A stretch of 14,260 bases of DNA, taken from NCBI GenBank assembly GCA_900547955.1, contig URIR01000043.1, positions 1 through 14,260 of the forward strand. Reading direction: 5' to 3'. The translations under genes were made by a program, and so were the position numbers. The number at the start of each line of letters is the position of its first letter. The first letter of the stretch is position 1. The stretch comes from an uncultured Eubacteriales bacterium. Its GTDB lineage: Bacteria > Bacillota > Clostridia > Christensenellales > QALW01. Shown one piece after another: positions 1-7,259 of this stretch. The notes beneath the pieces are model-generated. The model saw only the letters and a program-made list of their open reading frames with translations. It was not told where the DNA came from and searched no databases.

Positions 1-12
1 AAAAGGGGCGCG

Positions 13-90
13 GGCGTTTGGCAGGCGCTTAAAGCGCCTGCCTGGGCCGAGCCTTTATGGCTCGGCCCGCGGCCGGAGGCCGCAAACGCC
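13..90. other. GC-rich four-way-junction (cloverleaf-like) inverted repeat cluster
   Basis: This lies just downstream of the last gene of the operon. An outer stem GGCGTTTG (13-20) pairs with CAAACGCC (83-90). It encloses three consecutive hairpins: GCAGGCGCT-type arms at 21-41 (about 10 bp, tiny loop), GGGCCGAGCC/GGCTCGGCCC at 44-53/59-68 (10 bp, loop TTTAT) and GCGGCC/GGCCGC at 69-74/78-83 (6 bp, loop GGA). Read on the minus strand it is followed by GCGCCCC then TTTT at the window edge, so it may act as a 3'-end structure or terminator, but the T-run is cut by the edge. The pairing is seen directly; the role is inference. Confidence 0.7.
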
Positions 91-133
91 GGGCGGCATA
101 TAGCCGAGCTTTTTAAAATGCCTAAACCCATTT

Positions 134-826
134 CTAATAGCCTAATTCCTGCTTCCTTATTTCCAGCGCTCTAACCGGCCTCTTAGTAGTTATATTAACC
201 AGACCCAAGCCCATTAAACGCTTTAAATCCTCATCCTCGTCAGCCGTCCAAACAGTAAAATTATAACCGTTCCGGCGCACATATTCCAGAAGCTCAGGCG
301 TAACCATATGATACTCCACGCATATAACCCTGTCCCTGTTATAACCGTTTAAATAAGCCACGCCTTCCCTCACCCGCGCATAATTATCAGCCGAGGGAAA
401 AATACTGTTCCACCAGCCCGCAATGGCCCCCGATTCCTTAAGAAACTGGGCGTCTTCATTGCTGACTTGCCCGGTAAAATGTATCCTGTCTGCAACCGAC
501 ATTCTTTCGGCCAGCTCTATAACCGGCTTAACCAGTCCAAAATGCTTTACATCGCAGTTTATAAGCACATTTTTATACGGCCGCACCATTTCAAAGCAGG
601 TCTTAAGCTCAGGCCTGCCCGAAGAATCCTCTAATGCGTCGTGGGAAAGATAAAGCCGCTCGCCGTCATTTTGAATATCTATTTCAACAACCTCCGCTCC
701 GCTTGCAAGCGCAGCCTCTATATGCTCAACGCTGTTCCAGGGCGTACCCTCGCAGCCGGTATGAGCGGTAATATAGGTGTAATTCTCCCTAAGCTTTTTA
801 TTAAAATATATATCGCATTTATCCAT
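134..826 (-). CDS. Divergent glycerophosphodiester phosphodiesterase (GDPD) family protein
   Basis: A 230-residue protein with a GDPD-like TIM-barrel sequence. Family members hydrolyse glycerophosphodiesters to glycerol-3-phosphate and an alcohol. From the start chosen here, the first active-site His is in AHTG (H22), the metal-binding pair in VEIDIQ (E48, D50), and the second catalytic His in LSHD (H62). LINCDVKHF sits where the family usually has a Glu (ELK), here Asp. The usual HRG is HTG and the usual PENT is PWNS, so the conserved Arg and Glu are lost and the substrate may differ. The ATG at 826 is preferred because GGAGGAG ends 5 bases upstream. The ATG at 829 overlaps the rhamnosidase stop (ATGA) but sits too close to the SD. 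No signal peptide, so probably cytoplasmic. Family assignment is good; the exact substrate is unknown. Confidence 0.85.
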   Translation of the reverse strand: MDKCDIYFNKKLRENYTYITAHTGCEGTPWNSVEHIEAALASGAEVVEIDIQNDGERLYLSHDALEDSSGRPELKTCFEMVRPYKNVLINCDVKHFGLVKPVIELAERMSVADRIHFTGQVSNEDAQFLKESGAIAGWWNSIFPSADNYARVREGVAYLNGYNRDRVICVEYHMVTPELLEYVRRNGYNFTVWTADEDEDLKRLMGLGLVNITTKRPVRALEIRKQELGY

Positions 827-3378
827 CATTTCTCCTCCGTTCCAATAGTAAAGCAATAGCAGCCGCTGCCTATCTCCTGCGGCTGTCCATATTCAATTTT
901 AGGCGCCTCCTCCGAATAAACGGCGGGCAGATAAAGCTGCGCCTTTACGCCGAAGGGGATATTAAGATATATGTGAAAAGCGCCGTATTTGCGCACCCAG
1001 CGCACCCCTATATCCCCCTTTATAGTATTAATCCGGCACTGCGCGCTTAAGAGGCCGGTGGGGAAATACGGCTGTATCCTTATATTCGCCCAGCCCGGCT
1101 CAAGCACGGACACGCCGCATATATAGCCGTAAAGCCATTTATCTACCGAAGCGTACATAGGATGAGAATGCGAATTCATGGTAGGATTCTTTTTCAGCTC
1201 AAAGCGCTCCCAAATGGTCGTACCCTCATTTTGAATGGAATAGCCGTACGACGGATATTTATCCAGCGTCATCAGCGTATATGCGTCGTCCGCATAGCCA
1301 TAGCGCGTAAGCATTTCCACCATATAGCGCAGGCATATGCTGCCCGCCGTAAAACGATAATGATTATTCCGGAGCTGGTCGCGCATAAACTCAGCAGCCC
1401 TGGCGCGGCTTTCCTCAGGCAGAATATCCAGCCAGAGCGCAAAGGCCTGGCAGGCGTCCGAGCCCGTGCCTACCCTGCCTGTCTGTGCGTCAAACCATTT
1501 ATTCAAAAAGGCCTCGCGTATCCTTTGGGCGGTTTGAGCATATTTTTCACTTTGTTCGGTCAAGCCCAGATGCTGCGCAAATAAGGAAAGCAGCAGGCAG
1601 TTATAATAGGAATAGCCCGTAGAAAGCAATTCGCCCGGAGTTACTGCCGAATAGCACCGCTCAGCGTCTATACAGGCATAGTCGGGCGAGGCCCAGTCCC
1701 CGTTAAGGGTAAAATTCAAAATATAATCCTCAGAACGGCCCAAAAGATAATTCTCCCAGGCCTTGAAATGCTCGTAGCCTTCGCGTATCAGCTCATGATT
1801 GCCTGCAAAAAGCAGACTTTGCAGCCCCGCTATAAGGAAGGAGGAGCAAACGGGGTCGGCCGGACGGGCGCTGTATATGTATGGATTAGTATATGCTATC
1901 ATGCCGTCCTGCTGGTCGTTTATTATATCCCTAACGGTTTTGGTAAACAGCCGGCTCACATTGAAATTATAGGGCAGCGCGCCAAAGCGCGGCGTTAAAT
2001 CGTTAATCCACGCCATGCGCTCGTTTCGCTGAGGGCAGTCGGTAAAAATACTGTATATATTGGATTTTTCCGTCTGCACGCAGTTCTTATGTATGCGGTT
2101 GAGCATAGGGCTGCCGCATTCAAAAAAGCTGCCGCTGGCCATATCGCTGTAAAGCGCCACCGCCTCTATATCCTCTGCGGAAAAATCCTCATAGCCGCTT
2201 ATCTGAGCGTATCTGAAGCCATGATAGGTAAAGGCGGGTGAAAAATACTCATTATTGTATTCCCTGCCCGAAGATATAAATTCGTCCCGCGCCTTAACCC
2301 CGCGCAGAGGAGCCATATAGAGCGTGCCGTCCTCGTCTAGCATTTCAGCGTGCTCTATAACAACGGTCTGGCCTTCAAGCATTTTTTCGGGCAGGCGCAG
2401 ACGGCAGAAGCCGGCTATATTCTGGCCGAAATCAACTACGGCCACACCCGGCCTGGGCCAAAAAATACTTACCGGCTTATATACCTCATGCATGGTTATA
2501 GGCTCGGCGGCGTCCGCCCGCATAACGCCTAAGGCGGGCGCGTTTATAACCGTCAGCTCCTCTTCTCTGCCCTTAAGCCGCTCGTCGTACACCATCCCGT
2601 CGTAAAGATTGGCCTCAATAATAGGAGTGCGCCTGGCCCTCCAATTACTGTTGTCCGTATGTATCCACTTAACGCTGCCGTCCGTCATGCTCAGCTTTAT
2701 GGAGGCGCTTAATTGAGGCGCGCCGAAAAATTCTATTTCACGGCGTATATGGTCAAAGATAAACTGGCTGTCCATGCGCCTCCAGCCGTCGGCCACCGTT
2801 ACGGCCACGTCGTTAACGCCCTCCTTAAGCAGCCTGCCCGCGTCCAGCACCTCATAGCAGCACAATTTAGCAAAATTAGTATATGAGGGCGCCAATTCTC
2901 CTCTTTTGAGAGGCTGTCCGTTTACGCTTACCCTATGATAGCCTACGCCGCAGACAAATATTACGCAGCCCGCTATATCCCCTTTATTTTCAAAACTGGT
3001 ATAAAACTGCGCGGGTACCCGCACCTTATCCTCCTTAACGGCAATCCAGCCCGCCTGCCATTCCATTTTTCCTGCTGTAAATTCCTTAGGCGCGGACCAA
3101 TTGCTTATGCGACCGTGATTATCCGTCAGACGGACGCGCGCGCAGTAAACCTCGCCCGCCTCAAACGCAGGCCCCTCGTACTTAGCCCGCTGTTCCTTTT
3201 TCAGCGCTCCTCCGGTCCATAATACTTTGCCGGTTTTCTTATTTGAAACCTCTATTTCATAGCCCGTTTGCTCCGAATTGCTTAATTCTGAAACGGCGCT
3301 CCAGGAGAACGCGGGATGGTCGTTGTCAATTACGTCGTATTCCGAATAATCTACATACAGCTTATTAACCCTGAGCAT
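826..3378 (-). CDS. GH78 alpha-L-rhamnosidase-like glycoside hydrolase
   Basis: An 850-residue protein with the full order of a bacterial GH78 enzyme: an N-terminal fibronectin-like domain (about 1-103, ending NWSAPKEF), a beta-sandwich region (about 108-290), a segment with VVDFGQNIAGF (about 315-325), an (alpha/alpha)6 barrel, and a C-terminal beta domain (from about 755). Both catalytic motifs are present: DCPQRNERMAW at 447-457, whose ER glutamate (about E453) matches the general acid, and GTTIWERF at 719-726, whose Glu (about E724) matches the general base. MNSHSHPMYASVDKWLYGYICGV is the usual following block. It would release terminal L-rhamnose. There is no signal peptide, so it probably acts inside on imported oligosaccharides or glycosides. 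GGAGGA lies 8 bases before the ATG. The stop overlaps the next gene, implying translational coupling. Confidence 0.93.
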   Translation of the reverse strand: MLRVNKLYVDYSEYDVIDNDHPAFSWSAVSELSNSEQTGYEIEVSNKKTGKVLWTGGALKKEQRAKYEGPAFEAGEVYCARVRLTDNHGRISNWSAPKEFTAGKMEWQAGWIAVKEDKVRVPAQFYTSFENKGDIAGCVIFVCGVGYHRVSVNGQPLKRGELAPSYTNFAKLCCYEVLDAGRLLKEGVNDVAVTVADGWRRMDSQFIFDHIRREIEFFGAPQLSASIKLSMTDGSVKWIHTDNSNWRARRTPIIEANLYDGMVYDERLKGREEELTVINAPALGVMRADAAEPITMHEVYKPVSIFWPRPGVAVVDFGQNIAGFCRLRLPEKMLEGQTVVIEHAEMLDEDGTLYMAPLRGVKARDEFISSGREYNNEYFSPAFTYHGFRYAQISGYEDFSAEDIEAVALYSDMASGSFFECGSPMLNRIHKNCVQTEKSNIYSIFTDCPQRNERMAWINDLTPRFGALPYNFNVSRLFTKTVRDIINDQQDGMIAYTNPYIYSARPADPVCSSFLIAGLQSLLFAGNHELIREGYEHFKAWENYLLGRSEDYILNFTLNGDWASPDYACIDAERCYSAVTPGELLSTGYSYYNCLLLSLFAQHLGLTEQSEKYAQTAQRIREAFLNKWFDAQTGRVGTGSDACQAFALWLDILPEESRARAAEFMRDQLRNNHYRFTAGSICLRYMVEMLTRYGYADDAYTLMTLDKYPSYGYSIQNEGTTIWERFELKKNPTMNSHSHPMYASVDKWLYGYICGVSVLEPGWANIRIQPYFPTGLLSAQCRINTIKGDIGVRWVRKYGAFHIYLNIPFGVKAQLYLPAVYSEEAPKIEYGQPQEIGSGCYCFTIGTEEK

Positions 3379-3409
3379 ACTTTTCTTCCTCCATAAAAAT
3401 ACTGCTTAA

Positions 3410-3447
3410 GCCGCAGGGCGCCGCATAAAAGCGGCGCGTCCAGCGGC
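3410..3447. other. Intercistronic interrupted hairpin
   Basis: GCGCCGC (3418-3424) and GCGGCGC (3431-3437) form a 7-bp stem with loop ATAAAA. Small internal loops extend it with GG/CC and an outer GCCGC/GCGGC (3410-3414/3443-3447). It sits between a surface-protein gene and the rhamnosidase gene. On the minus strand a short T-rich stretch (TATTTTTATGG) follows, so partial termination is possible; mRNA stabilisation or processing is an alternative. Confidence 0.6.
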
Positions 3448-3486
3448 CTGTACAGTTTATATTACCTCATTTTCATTTTTTTGCGG

Positions 3487-4689
3487 TCAGGCTGATTTTT
3501 TCTTGTTTTTAATCACAATATAAGCTATAACCCCTGCTATAATGACCACAGCCGCCGCTGCCAGCACAATAATCAGCGTATAATCTGTTTGGCCGTCCCC
3601 GCCTCCGCCGGCCGGAGAGGTCTGCGCGCTGTTATCCGCCGTCTGCTCGCTCGGCTCTAAAGCTTCCCTGCTGGGAGAAAGCGTCTGCTCTAAATCGCTT
3701 GCAGCAGGCGCGGTCGGCTCAAGCGTTTGTTCAGCCGTCGGCTCGGGCGTAGGTTCAAGCGTAGGTTCAGGCTTAGTCTCGGTATAAACGGCGATATTGT
3801 CAAATTCCAGCGCCGAGCCTCTTTCGGCCAGCGCTATAACGTTGCGTACGGAGAGCCGGGAATTTTCCACGCTCAAAAGCTCGGCGCCCTCCGCGTTCTT
3901 TACCTTGACGTTCTTATAAAATTCATACTGCATAGTGTCGTCGGTATCCTTAGGATAGGTAGTAACGCCGCTGTATTCCACTACGGCAAACAGCTCGCCG
4001 TTAATATAGCAGCTTACCTTTCCGGCGTTATCATCTCTGAAGGTATATGTATTCATTTTGTTTTTGATATCAAAATTTACAGGTATGGCGCAGTTGCGGT
4101 GAGAAACAAATATGCCGTCCTCCTCGAACACCGCCACATCTATCCTGAGCGTATTTTCGTCACTTGCCGTAACGCAGAAGCCGCTGCCCCCCATACCGTT
4201 CCAGCTTACCGATTTGCCGCCGTTCTGAACGTAATAGGTGGAGCTGCAAAATAGCAGTTCGGAATCCTTATACGCCGGATTAACCCTGTAAATAGGCTCG
4301 CAGCCCTTTATAAATATACCGTCCTGACCGCCCGCCATTTTAAAATCCACGCTTAGGGCGTATTGCTGCCCCTCCAAATCGTTGGCATACTGCATCTGGA
4401 ACTCATGATGGCTGCCGCCCGCGGGAGAAGGAATGGAAACTATATTGCCCTCTTCGGCCGCCGTTATATAGGCTACTGACGCGCCGTGCACCAGCCAGTC
4501 AATGCTGTCGTCGCTGAAATCCACGGTATTGCCCGCTTCGTCCCCGTCAAAATCCGCCTCCGACTGCAAAAACAGGCCCTCCGTCAGCTCATTTTGGCCC
4601 TCGGCCAGTCCCGCGGGCGCCAGCGCCAGCAAAAGGGCGCAGAGACCCAGGGCCAGCAGGCTTTTCGATTTAATAACCCAGCTACGCAT
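3487..4689 (-). CDS. Secreted, C-terminally membrane-anchored surface protein of unknown function
   Basis: A 400-residue protein. The N-terminus is a Sec signal peptide (Arg/Lys start, LLALGLCALLLALAPAGLA, likely cut before EGQNE). Residues about 35-310 are rich in beta-type sequence with phrases such as YALSVDFKMAGG, YTFRDDNAGKVSCYINGEL and LEFDNIAVYTE, which look like a concanavalin/LamG-type beta-sandwich. A Pro/Thr/Glu-rich spacer follows (PEPTLEPTPEPTAEQ, then a Ser/Thr/Gln-rich stretch). It ends in a membrane helix (LIIVLAAAAVVIIAGVIAYIV) and a lysine tail. There is no LPXTG. The start is the ATG at 4689, with GGAGG 7 bases upstream; an upstream in-frame TTG at 4704 overlaps the SD. It may bind a carbohydrate at the surface, consistent with neighbouring solute-binding and GH78 genes, but no specific family was recognised. 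Confidence 0.85.
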   Translation of the reverse strand: MRSWVIKSKSLLALGLCALLLALAPAGLAEGQNELTEGLFLQSEADFDGDEAGNTVDFSDDSIDWLVHGASVAYITAAEEGNIVSIPSPAGGSHHEFQMQYANDLEGQQYALSVDFKMAGGQDGIFIKGCEPIYRVNPAYKDSELLFCSSTYYVQNGGKSVSWNGMGGSGFCVTASDENTLRIDVAVFEEDGIFVSHRNCAIPVNFDIKNKMNTYTFRDDNAGKVSCYINGELFAVVEYSGVTTYPKDTDDTMQYEFYKNVKVKNAEGAELLSVENSRLSVRNVIALAERGSALEFDNIAVYTETKPEPTLEPTPEPTAEQTLEPTAPAASDLEQTLSPSREALEPSEQTADNSAQTSPAGGGGDGQTDYTLIIVLAAAAVVIIAGVIAYIVIKNKKKSA

Positions 4690-4702
4690 ATTTATTACCT
4701 CC

Positions 4703-4718
4703 AAGCCGTTTACGGCTT
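4703..4718. other. Small hairpin abutting a Shine-Dalgarno
   Basis: AAGCCG (4703-4708) and CGGCTT (4713-4718) form a 6-bp stem, extendable by one pair, directly against the GGAGG (4698-4702) of the downstream surface-protein gene on the minus strand. It could modulate access to that ribosome binding site. The pairing is seen; the role is inference. Confidence 0.45.
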
Positions 4719-4733
4719 AATTTTACAATTCCC

Positions 4734-5561
4734 TTATTTTAATTTCCAATGACGCAGAATTATCTCCCGCGCCTTATCATGCACCACGCCGTTAGTCGCT
4801 AACAGAGAGGTTACCCCCTCGTATGCCGGAGTATTTCCGTAAAAATCGCTTACCCGTCCGCCCGCCTCGTTAAGAATGAGCGCGGCCGCGGCATAATCCC
4901 AGGGATAGAGGCGCATCTCATAAAAAACCTCCGCCCGTCCGCTGGCCACGCTGCATATATCCAGCGCCGCCGAACCGCTTCTGCGAACGTCCTCCGACTG
5001 ATTGCACATTTCCCGGGCTATAAGGAAAGTATCCTCCAGCAGGCCGAAATCATGAGAGGCCGTGCCTATGCATACCAGCGAGCGTTCCAGATTATGGCCG
5101 CTCACCCTTATCCGCCTGCCGTTAAGATACGCGCCGCTTCCGGCTGCAGCATAGAATAATTCGTCGTCTGCCAGAGAATATACGGCTCCGAAAGCCGCCT
5201 TTCCGTTACAGACATATGCCACGCATACCGCGCAGCTTGCATAGCCGTGCAGACAGTTTGTCGTACCGTCAATAGGGTCTATTATAAAGAATTCGTCTCT
5301 GCTGTTGAAAGGGATGGAAGCCGCGCTGTTCTCCTCAGCTATAAATTTGGCCGACGGATATAATCGCCCTAATCGTTCGCAAAGGAAGCTCTGGATATTT
5401 AAATCCAGATTTGTTACGTAATTGCATTTCCCCTGCTTGGTTGAAATGCAGGCTATCTGTTCTCTTTCCTGTATAAAAAGCGTCCGCGCCTGTCTGACAG
5501 CCTCAAGAATGCCGTCAAACTCCTCCGGGCTCTGTGTATATTTTAACGAGTTTGTAGTCAT
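4734..5561 (-). CDS. Inositol monophosphatase family protein
   Basis: A 275-residue enzyme of the Mg2+-dependent, Li+-sensitive phosphatase superfamily (IMPase, CysQ and FBPase-like). The metal-binding motifs are complete: IAEEN (E76/E77), IDPIDGTTN (D95, D98, G99, T100) and YPWDYAAA (W221, D222). RRSGSAALDICSVASGRAEVFYE (about 193-216) is the usual substrate-side block. The length is typical (about 260-280). It would remove phosphate from inositol phosphate or a related sugar phosphate in the cytoplasm. The start ATG at 5561 has AAAGGGG 11 bases upstream, a rather long spacing, which may mean modest translation. The stop is about 44 bases before the next gene. Specificity within the superfamily (inositol-P, fructose-1,6-bisP, PAP) cannot be set from sequence alone. 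Confidence 0.93.
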   Translation of the reverse strand: MTTNSLKYTQSPEEFDGILEAVRQARTLFIQEREQIACISTKQGKCNYVTNLDLNIQSFLCERLGRLYPSAKFIAEENSAASIPFNSRDEFFIIDPIDGTTNCLHGYASCAVCVAYVCNGKAAFGAVYSLADDELFYAAAGSGAYLNGRRIRVSGHNLERSLVCIGTASHDFGLLEDTFLIAREMCNQSEDVRRSGSAALDICSVASGRAEVFYEMRLYPWDYAAAALILNEAGGRVSDFYGNTPAYEGVTSLLATNGVVHDKAREIILRHWKLK

Positions 5562-5620
5562 AAAGTCAATAGCCCCTTTAAAAAAGGTAATAGAATTTTA
5601 ACGGCATTTCCTGAAAATAC

Positions 5621-5637
5621 GCCTAAAAAGCTTAGGC
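5621..5637. other. Short intercistronic hairpin
   Basis: GCCTAA (5621-5626) pairs with TTAGGC (5632-5637) across a 5-base loop. It lies between the 12-bp hairpin at 5657-5686 and the start of the phosphatase gene. Confidence 0.45.
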
Positions 5638-5656
5638 GGCACGCCGGCAATTATCA

Positions 5657-5686
5657 GGTTCCGGCGCGGGTCAGCGCGCCGGAACC
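5657..5686. other. Strong GC-rich intercistronic hairpin
   Basis: GGTTCCGGCGCG (5657-5668) and CGCGCCGGAACC (5675-5686) form a perfect 12-bp stem with loop GGTCAG, 13 bases past the stop of the two-repeat surface-protein gene. No T-run follows it on the minus strand (CCTGATAATTGCCGG), so it is not a typical intrinsic terminator. A role as an mRNA 3'-end stabiliser that sets unequal expression along the operon is plausible. Confidence 0.7.
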
Positions 5687-5699
5687 CGAGCTTTACGCT

Positions 5700-7145
5700 T
5701 TATTTCTGAGAACGCCTTCTAACTCCTACTGCAGCAGCCGCACCCAGCGCCAGAACGCATGCAGCCGCGAAAATCAGTATGCTGGCGTCGCCGTTATCAC
5801 CCGTATTATCGGTATCCTTAAGCCAAACCATAAAGTTGTCGTAATAAAGGGTGCCGAATTCCTGGCCGGCGCGCAGGTTGCCTCCTAAAAACGCGCAGCC
5901 TGAAAATCCTTCCATATCCTTAAGCGCGCCCGGTATAAGCACATACCCTTCAAAATTCTCAGGCAGCAGGAAATCCCCTGAGGCTCTCATAATTCCCTTA
6001 ACCGGCTCGCTGCCATCGGCGGGAACCAAAATATACTCGCTCTCGCCCGCAGGAGTTACCACCTTATTGCCCTCGGCAATATATGTATACGGCCTTATCC
6101 ATTGTCCGCTTCCATTATTCTTTACATAGAAGCCGTAGCCCTCGGCGGCGTTATAAACGTCCTGGCTTATCTCCTTGCCCATTTGCTCCACCCTGGCCTG
6201 CGTCCAGGCGCTTCCCGAGGCCTGGCTTACGGCCAGCATGCCGTTTTCCACGCTGTATTTATTATAGTCGTCGCTCTGCCATATGGTTATATCAGCATTA
6301 GAAAAATCCTCATAGACAAACGCCTTATAGCCTGAGAGGCCATTTAGTTCCACCATATCCGAGAGGTCGGGCGTGGGCTTGGCGTCAGTCTGAGTATTTG
6401 CCGCCGTTGTAACAGTCGTTGCAGCGGCAGTATCGGTTACAGCCGCGGTAGCAGCCGCAGTCGTAGCAGCGGCGGTCGTCGCAGCCGCGGTCGTAGCGGG
6501 AGCAGCCGGCGCTTCAGCCCAGATTAAGAAATTATCAAATATAAGGGGAGCGCTCTGGCTTACGTTCAAATTTCCGCCTACCATAGCGTAAGGAGAAAAT
6601 CCTTCCATACCGCTTAAGGGCAGATTTATAAGCACATAGCCCTCAAAATTCGCCGGCAGCAGAAAATCTCCCGTAGCCCTCATTTGGCCGTAGATACGCT
6701 CGCTGCCGTCAGAGGGTACAAGAATATATTCCACTCCGTTATCCGGAGGGGTAACTATTTTATTGCCGTCCACTATATAATACAGAGGACGTATCCATTG
6801 GCCTACGCCTCCGTTCTTTATATAAAAGCCATAGCCCTGGGCGGCGTTAATTTCAATATCTCTTATAGACAGTCCAGCCTGCTCTATCTTACCCTGAGTC
6901 CAGGCAGTCCAGCCGGTTATGGCAAGCTGGCCGTTCTGAATGGAATATGTATTGGCCTGATTGCTTACCCACATGCTCAGACCGTCGTTGGAAAAATCCT
7001 GATAGACATAGGCCTTATAGCCCGGCAGTCCTGCAACGTCTGTAAAAGCCGTGGGCAATGGTTCCTGGGCTGCAGTAGGCGCTATAAATACTGTGCACAG
7101 CATAAGCAGGCACACGCTCAGCGCAGCGGCTAAAAATTTCTTCAT
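5700..7145 (-). CDS. Surface protein with two tandem beta-sandwich-like repeats, membrane anchored
   Basis: A 481-residue protein. It has a signal peptide (MKKFLAAALSVCLLMLCTVF, likely cut near TAA-QEP, about residue 26). Two homologous domains of about 175 residues follow (about 36-211 and 265-443). Each starts GYKA(Y/F)VY(Q/E)DFSN and shares GQWIRP, Y(I/E)YILVP-DGSE, (R/S)GDFLLP(A/E)NFEGYVLI, MEGFS, GGNL and a final (D)NF(L/M)(I/V)W. An Ala/Thr-rich linker (about 212-262) separates them. A helix (SILIFAAACVLALGAAAAVGV) and an RRRSQK tail anchor it. The pattern resembles jelly-roll carbohydrate-binding domains of Bacillota surface proteins, but no named family was recognised. AAGGAG lies 8 bases before the ATG. 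It is the second gene of the operon, just after the solute-binding lipoprotein, so a surface glycan-binding role is a reasonable inference. Confidence 0.88.
   Translation of the reverse strand: MKKFLAAALSVCLLMLCTVFIAPTAAQEPLPTAFTDVAGLPGYKAYVYQDFSNDGLSMWVSNQANTYSIQNGQLAITGWTAWTQGKIEQAGLSIRDIEINAAQGYGFYIKNGGVGQWIRPLYYIVDGNKIVTPPDNGVEYILVPSDGSERIYGQMRATGDFLLPANFEGYVLINLPLSGMEGFSPYAMVGGNLNVSQSAPLIFDNFLIWAEAPAAPATTAAATTAAATTAAATAAVTDTAAATTVTTAANTQTDAKPTPDLSDMVELNGLSGYKAFVYEDFSNADITIWQSDDYNKYSVENGMLAVSQASGSAWTQARVEQMGKEISQDVYNAAEGYGFYVKNNGSGQWIRPYTYIAEGNKVVTPAGESEYILVPADGSEPVKGIMRASGDFLLPENFEGYVLIPGALKDMEGFSGCAFLGGNLRAGQEFGTLYYDNFMVWLKDTDNTGDNGDASILIFAAACVLALGAAAAVGVRRRSQK
5817..6353 (-). repeat. 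Second copy of the internal protein-domain duplication
   Basis: Codes for about residues 265-443 of the two-repeat surface protein. It aligns along its length with the first copy: GYKAFVYEDFSN, AEGYGFYVKNNGSGQWIRP, YILVPADGSEPVKG, GDFLLPENFEGYVLI. Confidence 0.85.
6438..6500 (-). repeat. Ala/Thr low-complexity tandem repeat in the linker
   Basis: The linker core repeats the peptide unit TTAAA about four times (a unit of about 15 bases in the DNA). Units vary at the DNA level by synonymous changes. Such tracts are flexible spacers and may vary in copy number between strains. Confidence 0.7.
6513..7040 (-). repeat. First copy of the internal protein-domain duplication
   Basis: Codes for about residues 36-211 of the two-repeat surface protein: GYKAYVYQDFSN, AQGYGFYIKNGGVGQWIRP, YILVPSDGSERIYG, GDFLLPANFEGYVLI. 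The two copies are clearly homologous but diverged, so the duplication is not recent. Confidence 0.85.
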
Positions 7146-7174
7146 AATTCTCTCTCCTTTATAATTTTAATGCT

Positions 7175-7200
7175 CGGAGCGCTCCATTTAAGGCGCTCCG
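7175..7200. other. Intercistronic hairpin after the solute-binding protein gene
   Basis: CGGAGCGC (7175-7182) pairs with GCGCTCCG (7193-7200) around a 10-base loop. It lies 60 bases past the stop of the solute-binding lipoprotein gene and 30 before the ATG of the next gene. No T-run follows it on the minus strand. It resembles 3' stabilising hairpins that let binding proteins be made in excess over downstream products (inference). Confidence 0.6.
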
Positions 7201-7259
7201 GCTTAATATTCCCTTTTGCCCGCGTTTTCCGGGCTGTCCTTTCATGGCTGTGAAAAAGC

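Noticed and set aside
3487..7145. Sortase-type LPXTG anchoring of the two surface proteins
   Set aside because: Neither C-terminus has an LPXTG-like motif; both end in a plain hydrophobic helix with a basic tail.
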